Positions 1-9,936 of a stretch of DNA of 64,000 nucleotides are shown in pieces. The notes beneath the pieces are model-generated. The model was given only the letters and a program-made list of their open reading frames with translations. It was not told where the DNA came from and searched no databases. The first letter of the stretch is position 1. Each line of letters starts with the position of its first letter. This DNA comes from Flaccisagitta enflata (taxonomy: Eukaryota > Chaetognatha > Sagittoidea > Aphragmophora). Location: NCBI GenBank assembly GCA_965153355.1, contig OZ231127.1, positions 49,848,001 to 49,912,000 on the forward strand. Direction: 5' to 3'. A program made the translations under genes and the position numbers.

Positions 1-122
1 TTTTTGGCATTTTTGAGCTTTCCCAGCTTACTGCTCCTGCCCAAATGCCCCAAAGTGACTTTTTCCAGCACTGCTTCTGCCCACCCGCGCGCGACTGGGG
101 TAGCCGTGTTTCTGGCCTTGTT
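1..122 (+). mobile_element. Family A element, 3' part
   Basis: This is the right-hand part of a short interspersed element that recurs at least 15 times in the window. Diagnostic segments are CTTACTGCTCCTGCCC, a second CTGCCCACCCG block, GACTGGGGTAGCCGTG and the terminal GGCCTTGTT. The same segments occur reversed at 1950-2113 and forward at 57373-57459. The hairpin end lies outside the window. It is non-coding. Confidence 0.75.
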
Positions 123-279
123 GATCTCCTCTCCAGGTCCAATACCCTTCCTCCCTTATCCTCCTTTCTATTCCTCTTCAAGTCTTCATCTTTATTTTCA
201 CGTCTTTTTTATTTTTAATTTCCATCTTTGTGGCATTCATATTCGTTTTCCACTATTTTCCTCTCGTTGTTTTTCCTTC

Positions 280-295
280 TGTTGTTGTTGTTGTT

Positions 296-370
<75 letters not shown>
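280..370. repeat. (GTT)n microsatellite
   Basis: About 90 bp of nearly uninterrupted GTT, with one GTTATT interruption near its start. It makes a spurious poly-Cys or poly-Leu open frame; there is no sign of coding. Confidence 0.95.
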
Positions 371-411
371 CCATAGTTAAGATCATTTCAGTTTAATTTG
401 AGATCATCTAA

Positions 412-597
412 GTTTTTTTCATGCTCAGTCAGTCGGTCGGTTGGTCAGTCTATTGATCTGTGGGTCCATAACATTTTTTTGTTTTAAATTTTTTGTGCAT
501 TTTATTTGTCATTTTTAATTGAAATTGTGTGTAGACATGTAGTTATGTGTGTAATTGTTATATGGAGCACGCACCTGTTACCCTATTGGGCTTGTTT
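412..597 (+). mobile_element. Diverged family A-like element (GGGCTTGTT-ended variant)
   Basis: It starts with a T run and a CAGTCAGTCGGTCGG tetranucleotide tract, continues through AT-rich filler and ends ACCCTATTGGGCTTGTTTT. The better copy at 41436-41810 has the same order and end. The hairpin is not recognisable here. The following 600 bp (598-1210) show no gene; they hold a few CA and AAAG-rich patches only. Confidence 0.5.
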
Positions 598-1210
598 TCC
601 CTAATTTAACACTTTTCTGCATCAAGCTTCATCTCTCCTTCCTCTTTGGTCGCACATGCATCTTGCTCATGCAGCCAAAGAAGTCAAACAAGTAACAAGT
701 TTTACATCCACATTTACATCCACATTTACAATCACACTTACAATATACATTCTAATAGGTCGTTATATTCATACTATGGCACACACACACACACCCTCAC
801 AACTCGTTCTCTCTATCACTTTCACCCTGTTATTCACGCGATGGATTATTAAGAAGAAAAGGCATTTGGCTTTTACGGCTCGCATAAAACAAGAAAATGA
901 AAAAAGGAAGTGAACGGGAAACAAGAGCTTTTTTTCTTTTATTTCCTTTTTTATTGTGTGGAGAAAAGGAGCGAGAAAAAAGCGAGAAACAGAAAGAAAA
1001 AAAGGAAGAGAAATGAGTGACTTTTTTCAAAATTAAAAAGGGCAGAAAGAAAGATTTAAATATATAACCGCCTTCCCTCCTCTGTCTCTTTTTCTCCATT
1101 TTTATTTCCTTCAATGAACAATACGACAGTGCGCAAATCTGTTCCACGCGAGTGTAGAAACTGTTGTTTCCGAAACTTGTGACGAGATTGTGACAGTTGA
1201 TTTCGATTTG

Positions 1211-1389
1211 AACAAGGCCGGATAAGCGGCTACCCAAGTCGCGTGCGGACGGGTAGGGGCCATTTTTGAGGACACTGAACCATCAGCAGTGCGGTAAAGA
1301 AAAATCATAAAAAGTGAATGTGACCGACCAGCCGACCGACCAACCGATGGGCAAAGCAGGGTATAGAGTCAGTAGCACATGACTAAAAA
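1211..1389 (-). mobile_element. Family A element, full-length
   Basis: It begins AACAAGGCCGGATA and ends in a GACCGACC tract followed by AGTCA...TGACT and AAAAA. The terminal hairpin is weakened to 5 bp. Length is about 180 bp, typical of the family. Confidence 0.7.
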
Positions 1390-1440
1390 CAATATAGTCA
1401 CAGTCCGACGTTATAGTCGCTAGTATTACTCAAAAATAAA

Positions 1441-1580
1441 CTTCCTCCCTTATTTCCTTCCTTTCTCCCTCCCCCCATCCTTCTTTGCTGTCATTCCTTC
1501 TCTCCTTCCTTCCTTCCCTCCCTCCTTCCTTCCTTTCCTTCCTTCCTTTCTCCATTCCTTCCTTCTTTCTATTCCTTCCT
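1441..1580. repeat. (CCTT)n-rich pyrimidine tract
   Basis: Imperfect CCTT/CTTC repeats over about 140 bp, with no coding potential. Confidence 0.85.
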
Positions 1581-1752
1581 TCATAATTATTTAATTACAT
1601 AATTAGATAATTACATGATCATGATTAACAAGGCCAAGAGATATCCAATAGATGCGTTCTCTTTCGATCAAAGATAATACAAGAGAAGAAGAAATAGAGA
1701 GGAAAAATTCCAAATTGTGTCAACTTGACACTGTCAAGAAAGTTTCGCATAA

Positions 1753-2220
1753 CCAATGGACAGACGCACAGACAAAGGGACACACCCTCTTATAGAGATG
1801 CGAGGACGCATCTAACAAGGCCGGATACACGGCTACCTTAGTCGCCTGTGGGTGGGCAGGGGCGGCGAAAAAAAGCTAAGCGTGACCGACCAACAGACAG
1901 ACCAACCGACCGACGGACAGAGCGGGTTGTAGAGTCGCGTGCAGTAAGAAACAAGGCCGGATACACGGCTACCCCAGTCGCGTGCGGGTGGGCAGGGGTC
2001 ATATTTGAGGTCACCAGAGCATTTGGGTAGGAGCGGTAAGGCCAAAAAACCCAATGACCCAAAAAAAGTAAAGTGTGACCGACGGCGGGGTGTAGAGTCA
2101 CACGCGACAAAAACAAGGTCATGAGACCTAAGTCGCGTGCGTCGGCACTTTCAAAAAAGTCAGGCAGACAGACAGACTAACAATTTTTTTTTCTAGAGTT
2201 GCGTAACACGCGACTAAAAA
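1753..2220 (-). mobile_element. Head-to-tail tandem array of family A elements
   Basis: The array starts with the hairpin end of an AGATGCG-type copy (hairpin 1796-1813). Copies at 1814-1949, 1950-2113 and 2112-2220 follow, each starting AACAAGG and each ending at or near a GCGAC hairpin plus A run. Junctions are direct: the end of one copy is followed immediately by the AACAAGG of the next. Internal tracts are GACC/GACA tetranucleotides. Region 2221-2721 shows only a fragment of a family A end near 2543 and no gene. Confidence 0.75.
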
Positions 2221-2729
2221 ACCAAAGTTTTCCAATCACTCAGTGCAGTGCGCTGGCATGTTGCTATGTGCGTAAGATGACCAGAAAACAAAATTTATGA
2301 CCCCTTGTGACTTAAAACCATGAGCAGCGAGCCTTCAAAGTTAACAAAGGAATTAAAAAGAAATTGAGTCCCCTTAAAAAACCTTTCATTCTCCTTGTTT
2401 TTTTCATAGGGTTGCTGCCGATGGTTTTAGGCCACAGAGAGCCATGAAATTTTTCCTCCAGGCTTCTACCGTAATTTTACACATTCTTATTCATTGCCAT
2501 TGGCTGTCAGATAACTTTGGTCAGTTTTTGCTAACCGTAGCAAGCACGCGACTAAAAAGTAAAAGAATTATAAAGTTGCGGACGACGACGGACATTTCAT
2601 TTTCATTTTTCATGACGTTCAAAAACAAGGACAAAAAAACGCACAAGGCGTTTTTTGATGTCTTTGTCTTTGACCGGCTTGGTTTCAATAGAAATTCAAA
2701 AAAGTGACCGTAAGAAAGACATTCGAGAG

Positions 2730-3066
2730 TGGGGGGGTCGGTATCAACCTACTTTGGAAATGCCAATCGGACATATCAACAGACTATGCGCAATCACAAA
2801 ACAACCTGAGAACTAGAAGGAAAAGTTCATGAGATTTTATCATTTACAGTCGTGCCAACCCTACCTTTCCCATAGTAAAGTATAGGAGCTTCCTCTTCCT
2901 CTTCCTTCTCCCTATTCATTATAATGTAAATAAGGGTGTGGCACGACTGTAAATGATATGGTAAGACTCCTTTTTCCTTTCACATGTGTTTATATATCGT
3001 TTTTGTGCACACTTTGGTCATGTGTCCGACTGGCATTTCCAAAGTTTGTTGTTACCGACCCCCCCA
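2730..3066. mobile_element. Near-palindromic MITE with 8-bp target duplication
   Basis: The ends are inverted copies that start TGGGGGGGTCGGTA and stay similar for about 130 bp per arm (TTTGGAAATGCCA and ATTTACAGTCGTGCCA occur in both arms). The element is flanked by direct TTCGAGAG at 2722-2729 and 3067-3074. The loop is a short CT-rich segment, and there is no transposase. An 8-bp duplication fits hAT-like transposition, but the ends do not let me fix the superfamily. Confidence 0.8.
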
Positions 3067-3074
3067 TTCGAGAG

Positions 3075-3870
3075 TTCTTTAAATCTAGACCAAGCAGAAA
3101 GTTGTCGCTCAATTTGTATAGAAATGGTAACAGTTTGATGTGAGCATCACCGTAATCTTTCACTTGAAGGGTATCTGTACTTTTAGTTCTGTATTTAAAA
3201 GCATGAAAAATATGACAAAATATGACAAAATTTGACAAAAGGAAACTAAGAAAGATGTAAGAGAAAATGAGAATATAACTAAATGGCGCCAAGCAGACCT
3301 TTTTAAGTTATCCCGTTTAGAAATGGTAATCAAACAAAGACATTTAGTCATATATGGCAGATTTCAATTTGATACTTTTTTTCAAATTAACATAACTTAT
3401 AGATTTTCCAAGTTAGAATTTCGTTCAGTGACTCAAATCAAAGATTTTTTGAAGCTCTTTACAATGGTCACAGATTTTATGTACTTTCTCAAAAGTTACA
3501 CCAATCTGTGGTAGAAATAAGCATGCCCAATAGAAATTGCCCATGGTTATAACACACTTATTTGAATCAACTTCCTTGATGAAACATTTTTTTCCATCAA
3601 TTGGGAAATGAGAGAAAATGCCAATATTGGTCAATTAAAGCGATATATTTTCTCTGATTCGATTAGCAGAAAAAAAAAAGAAAACGATAATGTGACATTG
3701 TGAAACGAGAAGAAATGATAGAAAATTCAAATGAAAGAAGAAATGAACTAATGGAACGAATGGAGGGAAAAAGGGAGAAAGGAAGGAAGGAATGCTGGAT
3801 GGAAAAATGTTTTGATAGTTGTAAGTTACTTTTTGTTGCACTTTTCATAACGATCTAGGAAGAGCGAAAT
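3075..3870. other. AT-rich intergenic DNA, nothing recognised
   Basis: I see no coding exon, repeat unit or RNA gene here. TGACAAAA is repeated three times near 3210-3240, and GGCGCCAAGCAGA at 3286 also occurs in the family E repeats at 51.2, 51.7 and 63.1 kb. Confidence 0.5.
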
Positions 3871-3874
3871 AAAG

Positions 3875-4404
3875 AGAAAAAGAAAAAAGGAAAGGCAGAC
3901 AGATAAACAGACTGACAGAGAGACAGACAGAGAGACACACAGACAGACAGACGGACAGACAGACAGTGAGGGTAAAAAAGCAGAAAATGAAAAGGACAAG
4001 AGAGAGAAAGTAAGGAAAATGAAAAAAAAGAAGAAGAAAAAACTAACGTATGGAAGAAGAGGAGGGAGAGAGGGAGGGGGCAGGGCTGGAGCGGGGCTGG
4101 GAAGATGAAAGGATGAAACAAAGTGCTGGATGTAACAATGTCCAGAAAATAAAGAAAGAAGGTAAGAAAGAGAGACAAACAGATAAACAGATAGTAAGGA
4201 GGACTTAAACGAATGATAAGGAGCAGAAAATGCTAAAGACAAGAAGGGAAGAATGGGTGGAAAAGGAAGGAAAAGAAGGGAAGGAATAAGAAAATGAGTG
4301 GTCTCATTTTCCTCGGTGAGGTAGGAAATCGTCTGCTCGTTAAAACAATGGGAAAGAGAAGGCAAACGCTCTAACGGAAGAAGGTAAAGCAGAGTGGCTG
4401 TAAG

Positions 4405-4450
<46 letters not shown>

Positions 4451-4592
4451 TGCATACAGAGAGTGATATCATCATCAAAAAGACGGACAAACAGACAGAC
4501 GGTTTTGGCAGACATAAAGACGCGGAAAGACAGACAAACCAAAATATAGACAGGGGCACGCACAATCACACACATCGACACACACACACACC
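3875..4592. repeat. Purine-rich low-complexity block with (GACA)n, (GA)n and (CA)n
   Basis: GACAGACAGA-type repeats run over 3893-3967, (GA)n over 4408-4441 and a short CA repeat lies at 4575-4592, joined by AG-rich sequence. Long open frames on - are compositional artefacts. Confidence 0.85.
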
Positions 4593-4842
4593 CACAGACC
4601 ACTCACGAACCTAATTTTCATGCGTACAAGAATGTGGAAAGACAGGAGTTAGCTGAGAAGTGAGGATTTCCCACTGCGGAATGAAAACGAAATAACCTCG
4701 GTTAAGTAAGGAACAAGGAGGCAAGGATATATATTTAACAACTGAAGTGCACTCTACGCTGACATAGACCAGGCCGAAACGGTTATCTTGACATAATTTC
4801 ATTGCTGTTTCAGTCCGTCGGCTCATCCGTCAGCCACCCATT

Positions 4843-5118
4843 TTTAGATGCGTCCGTCAGGAACGCATCTCTATGAGAGGGTTTGTCTGTCCGTCCGTCC
4901 GTCCATCGTCCGTCCGTCCATTACGCCTGTGCAAAAACCGCGTTTCTTGGCTATCTTTGGCCACAGTGAGATCCTACACTGAAACAAATGATCAACCAAC
5001 ATGTTTTGAGAGTCTTTTCACCCGTCTGTTCGTCCATCTGTCTCTCCCATACATATGTCACATGATCAATACACGCTGAGACACAGCCCGGACGCATCGT
5101 TGCCCGGTCGGGCTTGTT
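4843..5118 (+). mobile_element. Family A element, AGATGCG hairpin type
   Basis: It starts TTTTT plus a hairpin at 4846-4869 (AGATGCGT and AACGCATCT arms, 7-nt loop). CTCTATGAGAGG and a GTCCGTCC tract follow, and it ends GCCCGGTCGGGCTTGTT. About 275 bp, longer than most copies. Confidence 0.75.
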
Positions 5119-5774
5119 GTATTTGTACTACCTCTGCCCAGTGCCCACGCGCCTGGGACTGTGGGAGGGGGGGGGAGGGACTGTGGGAGGGAGGGGGATG
5201 ATGGGATCCCACTTACAGTTTCTATTTCAACGCCACAGTTGACTAATAGATGAATGTATTATATTTTATTCTTCGCTGAACCATCAATTTTGCTTTCGTC
5301 GCCATTGAATTTTGTGACCAAAAAATCTTACTTCTGAAATTATTTTGCAGAGAAAAAATAAGTTATGGATCACAATTTTACAAGTCGCCAATTCGCTTCT
5401 CTCACGATGCCCCTTCCCACACACTCAGTCGCCTACAAGTTTCTCAGGGCATAGCTTCAATCTCTTAGACGGTGCATGCCCGACCACAGTGCAATACGTA
5501 ATGAAGCCTGAAACGACAATTGACGATTGTACGAGAATCTTGGGAAACAGAGAACTGAGCCAGAACATCTTATCGGGTTTCTCCTTTTTTTTTTCTTTTG
5601 TTTGAGAAACAGTTTTTTAAGAGAAAAAGGTGTTGTTGGTGTCTTTCTCATTTGTTGGATTTACATCAGTTAGATGGTAAAACATGTATCTGACTAACTC
5701 TTGAGTAAAGAAAGCGTTTTTCGAACCATACCCTTTCTTTTTTTGCTCAAACTTTTGAATTTAAGATTTACCCA
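5119..5774. other. No confident gene
   Basis: It contains a G-rich run near 5165-5200 and about 330 bp of ordinary-complexity sequence (5345-5680). An acceptor-like TTTTGCAG at 5343-5350 precedes about 40 open codons, but nothing else supports an exon. Confidence 0.4.
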
Positions 5775-7156
5775 TTTTTGGGCAGCGGCCCCGAAGGGGC
5801 CGATGACCTATGCTTTCACACATAGGGGAAATTTTTGGGCAGCGGCCCCGAAGGGGACGATGTCCTGTAGAACACAGGGGGACTTTCGTTTGTTCGTCCG
5901 TGCGTGCGTGCGTGCGTGCGTGCGTGCGTCCCCCCCCAAGCCTCGAGGCTCAAATCTCAGCCTAGAGGCTCAAATACCAGCTTAGAGGCTCAAATCCCAG
6001 CCTTGAGGCTCAAATCCCAGCCTAGAGGCTCAAGTCCGAGCCTAGAGGCTCAAATTCCAGCCTCGAGGCTCAAATCCCAGCCTCGAGGCTCAGATTCCAG
6101 TCTCAAGGCTCAACTCCCAGCCTTGAGGCTTAAATCCCAGGCTTGAGGCTTAAATCTACGCTTCAAGGCCCGAGTCCCGGAATCAAGCCTCAAATCCCAG
6201 CCTCGAGGCTCAAATTCCAGCCTCCAGGCTCAAATTCCAGCCTCAAGGCTCAAATCACAGCCTCAAGGCTCAAATCCCAGCCTCAAGGCTCAAATCCCAG
6301 CCTCAAGGCTCAAATCCCAGATGGACGAATGAATGAAAGTCCCCCTGTGTTCTACAGGACATCGTCCCCTTCGGGGCCGCTGCCCTGCTACCCATCACCT
6401 TCAATCACCGACATACAAAGCAGGGCAACGGGTATCGCTGACCACATATTGCCCTTGGGCGACTGGTTTCTTCTTCTCCTTCTCCTCCGTCCACCCCCTT
6501 TGAAGCTCATATCCTGGCCTTGGAACCATAATCCTAGCCTTGAGGCCCAAATCCTAGTCTTGAGGCCCAAATTCTAGCCTCAAGGCCCAAATCCTAGCCT
6601 TGAGGCTCAAATCCCAACCTTAAGGCTCAAATCCAAACCTTGAGGCTCAAATCCCAACCATGAGACTCAAATCCCAGTTTAAAGGCCCATATCCTAGCCT
6701 CAAGGCTCACATCCCAGCCTCAAGGCTCAAATCACAGCCTCATGGCTCATATCACAGCCAAAAGCCTCAAATCCCAGCCTCAAGCCTCAAATCACAGCCT
6801 CGAGGCTCAAATAACAGTCTCATGGCTCATATAACAGTCTCATGGCTTAAATAACAGTCTCATGGCTCAAATCATAGCCTAGAGACTCAAATCCCAGCCT
6901 CGAGGTTCATCTCCCAGCCTAAGGCCTCAAATCCCAGCCTCAAGCCTCAAATCCCAGCCTTGAGGCTCAAGTCGTAGCCTCGAGGCTCAAATTGCAGCCT
7001 CAGCCATTATTGATGCTCAAATTCAATCCTAGAGCTTCAAAACTCACTAAGCATAGGTCATCGGCCCCTTCGGGGCCGCTGCCCCTCTCACCATCACACC
7101 CACATATACTCACATCGGGGCTACGGGTACCGCTGACCATCTAACGCTTTTGCGAC
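5775..7156 (-). mobile_element. Family D element (outer copy, split by a nested copy)
   Basis: The left end TTTTGGGCAGCGGCCCC is followed by GAAGGGGCCGATGACC. The right end, from about 7045, has the inverted CATCGGCCCCTTCGGGG and continues to the family terminus CTAACGCTTTTGCGACT. Between them are arrays of a 20-21 bp unit with core AGCCTNNAGGCT followed by CAAATCCC (about 6490-7020). It is non-coding. The inner copy at 5831-6464 lies inside it. Confidence 0.75.
5831..6464 (-). mobile_element. Family D element, GTCCTGTAG subtype, nested
   Basis: Inverted termini of about 50 bp run from GGGCAGCGGCCCCG through GATGTCCTGTAGAACACAGG to GGGGACTTTC. They enclose a TGCG tetranucleotide tract (5900-5928) and about 20 units of the 20-bp dyad repeat (5931-6330). 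The distal end continues to GCCCTTGGGCGACT. It sits just inside the left terminus of the outer copy. Confidence 0.8.
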
Positions 7157-7330
7157 TTTTGTTATTGTCTTTTCCCTGGATTGGCAGTGGTTTATCTGAG
7201 ATGGCCATTTCCAAATTTGCATGATAGCCCGTTGATTCTCGCTTGAAAGACATCATAGCCAAAGCAAGCGAACTGCATATCCAATCTCAAGATGTTTCCC
7301 TCCTTCTTTTTGAAAGAGAAAAGAGTAACT

Positions 7331-7919
7331 AGTCATCCAAGGATCGCACATGGTCAGCGGTATCCGATGCCCTGCTTGGAGTGATTAGCTGAAGAAGCTG
7401 AGTGGGAGCAGGGCAGCGGCCCCAAAAGGCCGATGTCCTGTAGGACACAGGGGTGAATTTCCAGATGTCCTGAGAAAGCACATTTAAGGACTGAGTTGAT
7501 TGATTGGAGAACAGTAATGAGATTAGGGATGAGGGCAGATTTGACCCTGAGAGGGTCATTTTGAGGGCTGAATTGAGACAGATATTAGGTTTGAGAGGTC
7601 TGATTTCAGGCCTGAAATGGTTGATTTTGGGCCTGACAAGGCTGATCTAGTACCTTAGTGGGCTGATTTTGGGCTTGAGTGAGCTAATTTAGGATCTAGA
7701 AGCGCTGATTTTGGGCCTGAGAGGGGTGATTTTGGGTCTGAGAGGGCTGACTTGGGGCCTGAGAGGGCTGATTTGGGGTCTGAGAGGGCTGATTTGGGGC
7801 CTGAGAAGGGCCTTGGGGGGGGACGTACGGACGTACGGACGTACGGACGTCTGGAAATTCACCCCTGTGTCCTACAGGACATCGGCCCTTTGGGGCCGCT
7901 GCCCAAAAAGGCTGGATAC
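7331..7919 (+). mobile_element. Family D element, AGTCATCC subtype
   Basis: It starts AGTCATCCAAGGAT, a small perfect hairpin. The first inverted terminus is at 7411-7470 and its inverted partner at 7840-7914 (GGAAATTCACCCCTGTG, then CTACAGGACATCGGCCC). Between them are repeats of a roughly 22-bp unit with core GGGCCTGAGAGGGCTGATTT and a GGACGTAC tract (7817-7850). Confidence 0.75.
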
Positions 7920-7956
7920 ACGGCTACCCAAGTCCCCTGCGAATGGGCAGGGCAGT
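7915..7956 (-). mobile_element. Family A fragment between two D elements
   Basis: GGCTGGATACACGGCTACCC, an AAGTC junction and GAATGGGCAGGGCAGTAAT match the non-hairpin end of family A. The fragment lies between the end of one D copy and the AGTCGC start of the next. Confidence 0.55.
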
Positions 7957-7962
7957 AATAAA

Positions 7963-8464
7963 TAGTCGCAAAAGCGTTAGATGGTCAGCGGTACCCATTG
8001 CCCCTATGTGAGTGTTTGTGAGTGTTAGGTGGTTAGAGGGGCAGCGGCCCCAAAGGGACTGATGACCTATGCTGTTTTTATTTGAACCTCAAGGATTGAA
8101 TTAGAGCCTGGAGACTGTATTTGGGGCCTTAAGGCTGAGATTTGAGCTTGGAGGCTGGGATTTGAGCCTTGAGGCTAGGATTTGGGGCTCGAGACTATGA
8201 TTTGAACCTTGGGGCTGGGATTTGAGCCTTGAGGCTGGAATTTGAGCTTTAAGGCTTTGGTTTGAGCCTCGAGGCTGGGATTTGAGCCTCAAGTCTGGGG
8301 TTTGAGCCATGAGGCTGGGATTTGGGCCTCAAGACTAGGATTTGGGCCTCGAGGGGGGGGACGGAGAAGAAGAAGAGGAGGAAGAAGAAGGAGAAGGAGA
8401 AGGAGAAATTTCCCCTTTGTGAGAAAGCATAGGTCACCGGCCCCTTTGGGGCCACTGCCCAAAA
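7963..8464 (+). mobile_element. Family D element, AGTCGCAAAAGCG subtype, complete
   Basis: It starts AGTCGCAAAAGCGTTAG. The first GC-rich terminus is at 8039-8074 and its inverted partner at 8424-8464 (GCATAGGTCACCGGCCCC to CACTGCCCAAAA). The body is about 13 units of GGATTTGAGCCTYRAGGCTG, followed by a GGA/GAA-rich tract. It shows the full ground plan of the family in 500 bp. Confidence 0.8.
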
Positions 8465-9075
8465 GGAGGAGGAGGAGGAGGAGAAGGAGGAGGGGGGATC
8501 TGAGAGGCCAGCAGGCCCCGAAGGAACCGATGACCTATGCTAGGCTGTAATTTGAGTCATAAGGCTGGGATTTGAGCCAAAAGATGGAATATGAGTGAAG
8601 AAGCTGGGATTTAAGCCATAAGGTTGGAATTTGAGCCCTGAGCCTGGGATTCAAGCTCAAGACTGTGATTTGGGCTAGAGGCTGCAATTTGAGCTTCGAA
8701 GCCAGGGGGCAGAGGAGGAGGGGGATCTGAGAGGCCAGGAGGCAGAGGATGGAAAAGGAGGAGGAGGAGGAGAAGGAGGAGGGGGGATCTGAGAGGCCAG
8801 CAGGCCCCGAAGGAACCAATGACCTATGCTAGGCTGCAAGTCATTAGGCTGGGATTTCAGCCAAAAGATTGAAATATGAGGGATGAAGCTGGGATTTAAG
8901 CCATTAGGTTGGAATTTGAGCCCTGAGCCTGGGATTCAAGCTCGAGACTGTGATTTGGGCTTGAGGCTGCGATTTGAGCTTCGAAGCCAGGGGGGGGGGA
9001 CGGAGAAAGAGGAGGAGGAGAAGGAGGAGGAGAAGAAGGAGGAGAAATTTCTCCTGTGTGAAAGCATAGGTCAAC
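8465..9075. repeat. 289-bp tandem duplication of D-derived sequence
   Basis: The block starting GGGGGGATCTGAGAGGCC at 8492 recurs at 8781. Both copies continue through GCAGGCCCCGAAGGAACC and the same order of diverged 20-bp units to GCTTCGAAGCCAGGG. GGA-rich tracts separate them. The right end reads AAAGCATAGGTCAAC and is cut by the start of the next D element. Confidence 0.7.
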
Positions 9076-9076
9076 A

Positions 9077-9722
9077 GGTCGCCCAAGGGCAATATGTGGT
9101 CAGCGATACCCGTTGCCCTGCTTTGAGAGATTGTGAATTGGAGTGAGGGGAAGCAGGGCAGCGGCCCCGAAGGGGACAAAGTCCTGTAGAACACAGGGGG
9201 ACTTTTGTTCGTCCTGCCTGAAGAAGTGGATGAGATGCTATAGAGGCCTTCAAGACCCTAAACTGAGGCTCAAGAAGGCTGATGTAAGGCCTGATAATGC
9301 CAATCTGAAGCTTGAGAGGGCTGACTTGAGGCTTGAGAGAGCTGGATTAAGGCTTGAAAGGTCAGAGGACTGATTTGAAGCCTGAGAGCAATAAATTGAG
9401 GCTTTGATAGCAAATTTAAAGCCTAATTTGAGGCCTGAGAGGCCAGGTTTGAGGTAATTTGGATTTGAGGCCTGAGAAGCCTAATTTGAGGCCTGAGAGG
9501 CCAGGTTTGAAGCCTGAGAGGTTGGATTTGAGGCCTGAGAGGCTGGATTTGAAGCCTGAGAGGCTGGATTTGAGGCCTGAGAGGCTGGATTTGAGGCCTG
9601 AGAGGCCAGATTTGAGGCCTGAGGGGCCTGATGAGGGGGGGACGAACGCACAAACGGACAAACAAACGAAAGTCCCCCTGTGTTCTACAGGACTTCGTCC
9701 CCTTCGGGGCCGCTGCCCAAAA
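9077..9722 (+). mobile_element. Family D element, AGTCGCCC/GTCCTGTAG subtype
   Basis: It starts GGTCGCCCAAGGGC, a hairpin-forming terminus. The first inverted end is at 9156-9212 and its partner at 9670-9720. The body holds about 18 units of a 21-bp repeat, GGCCTGAGAGGCTGGATTTGA-like (9240-9630), then a GGACAAAC tract. Apparent reading frames in the body are periodic by-products of the 21-bp unit. Confidence 0.8.
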
Positions 9723-9936
9723 AGGCTAACCATGTATTTGGGCATGAGCATTAGGTTGGACGAAGATCCACGATTTCGGAAATCTGTCTGGCTTATATCA
9801 GTGATGAGTTCAGAATCACTTACTAAAAGCTACTATCAAGTGTAAAGACCATGGAGTGGAAAAAATTGTGGTCGTGCCACCCCCCCCCCCCTTACTCTTA
9901 GGCCTATCTTCTACCATATGAATTTTCTCAATTGCT

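Noticed and set aside
3826-4602. 258-codon open frame on the minus strand, rich in Ser, Leu, Cys and Val
   Set aside because: Produced by GACA/GA/GGAAA low-complexity sequence; no splice signals, no domain, no conserved start.
5350-5470. Possible terminal exon after TTTTGCAG (about 40 codons)
   Set aside because: Only an acceptor-like site and a short open frame support it; no partner exon, no poly(A) signal, no recognisable domain.
5904-6146. Apparent repeat protein frames over the 20-bp arrays of family D (PRGSNPSLEAQIP-like)
   Set aside because: The 20-21 bp unit gives periodic open frames on both strands. The same sequence lies between inverted transposon-like ends and is not preceded by any start or splice context.
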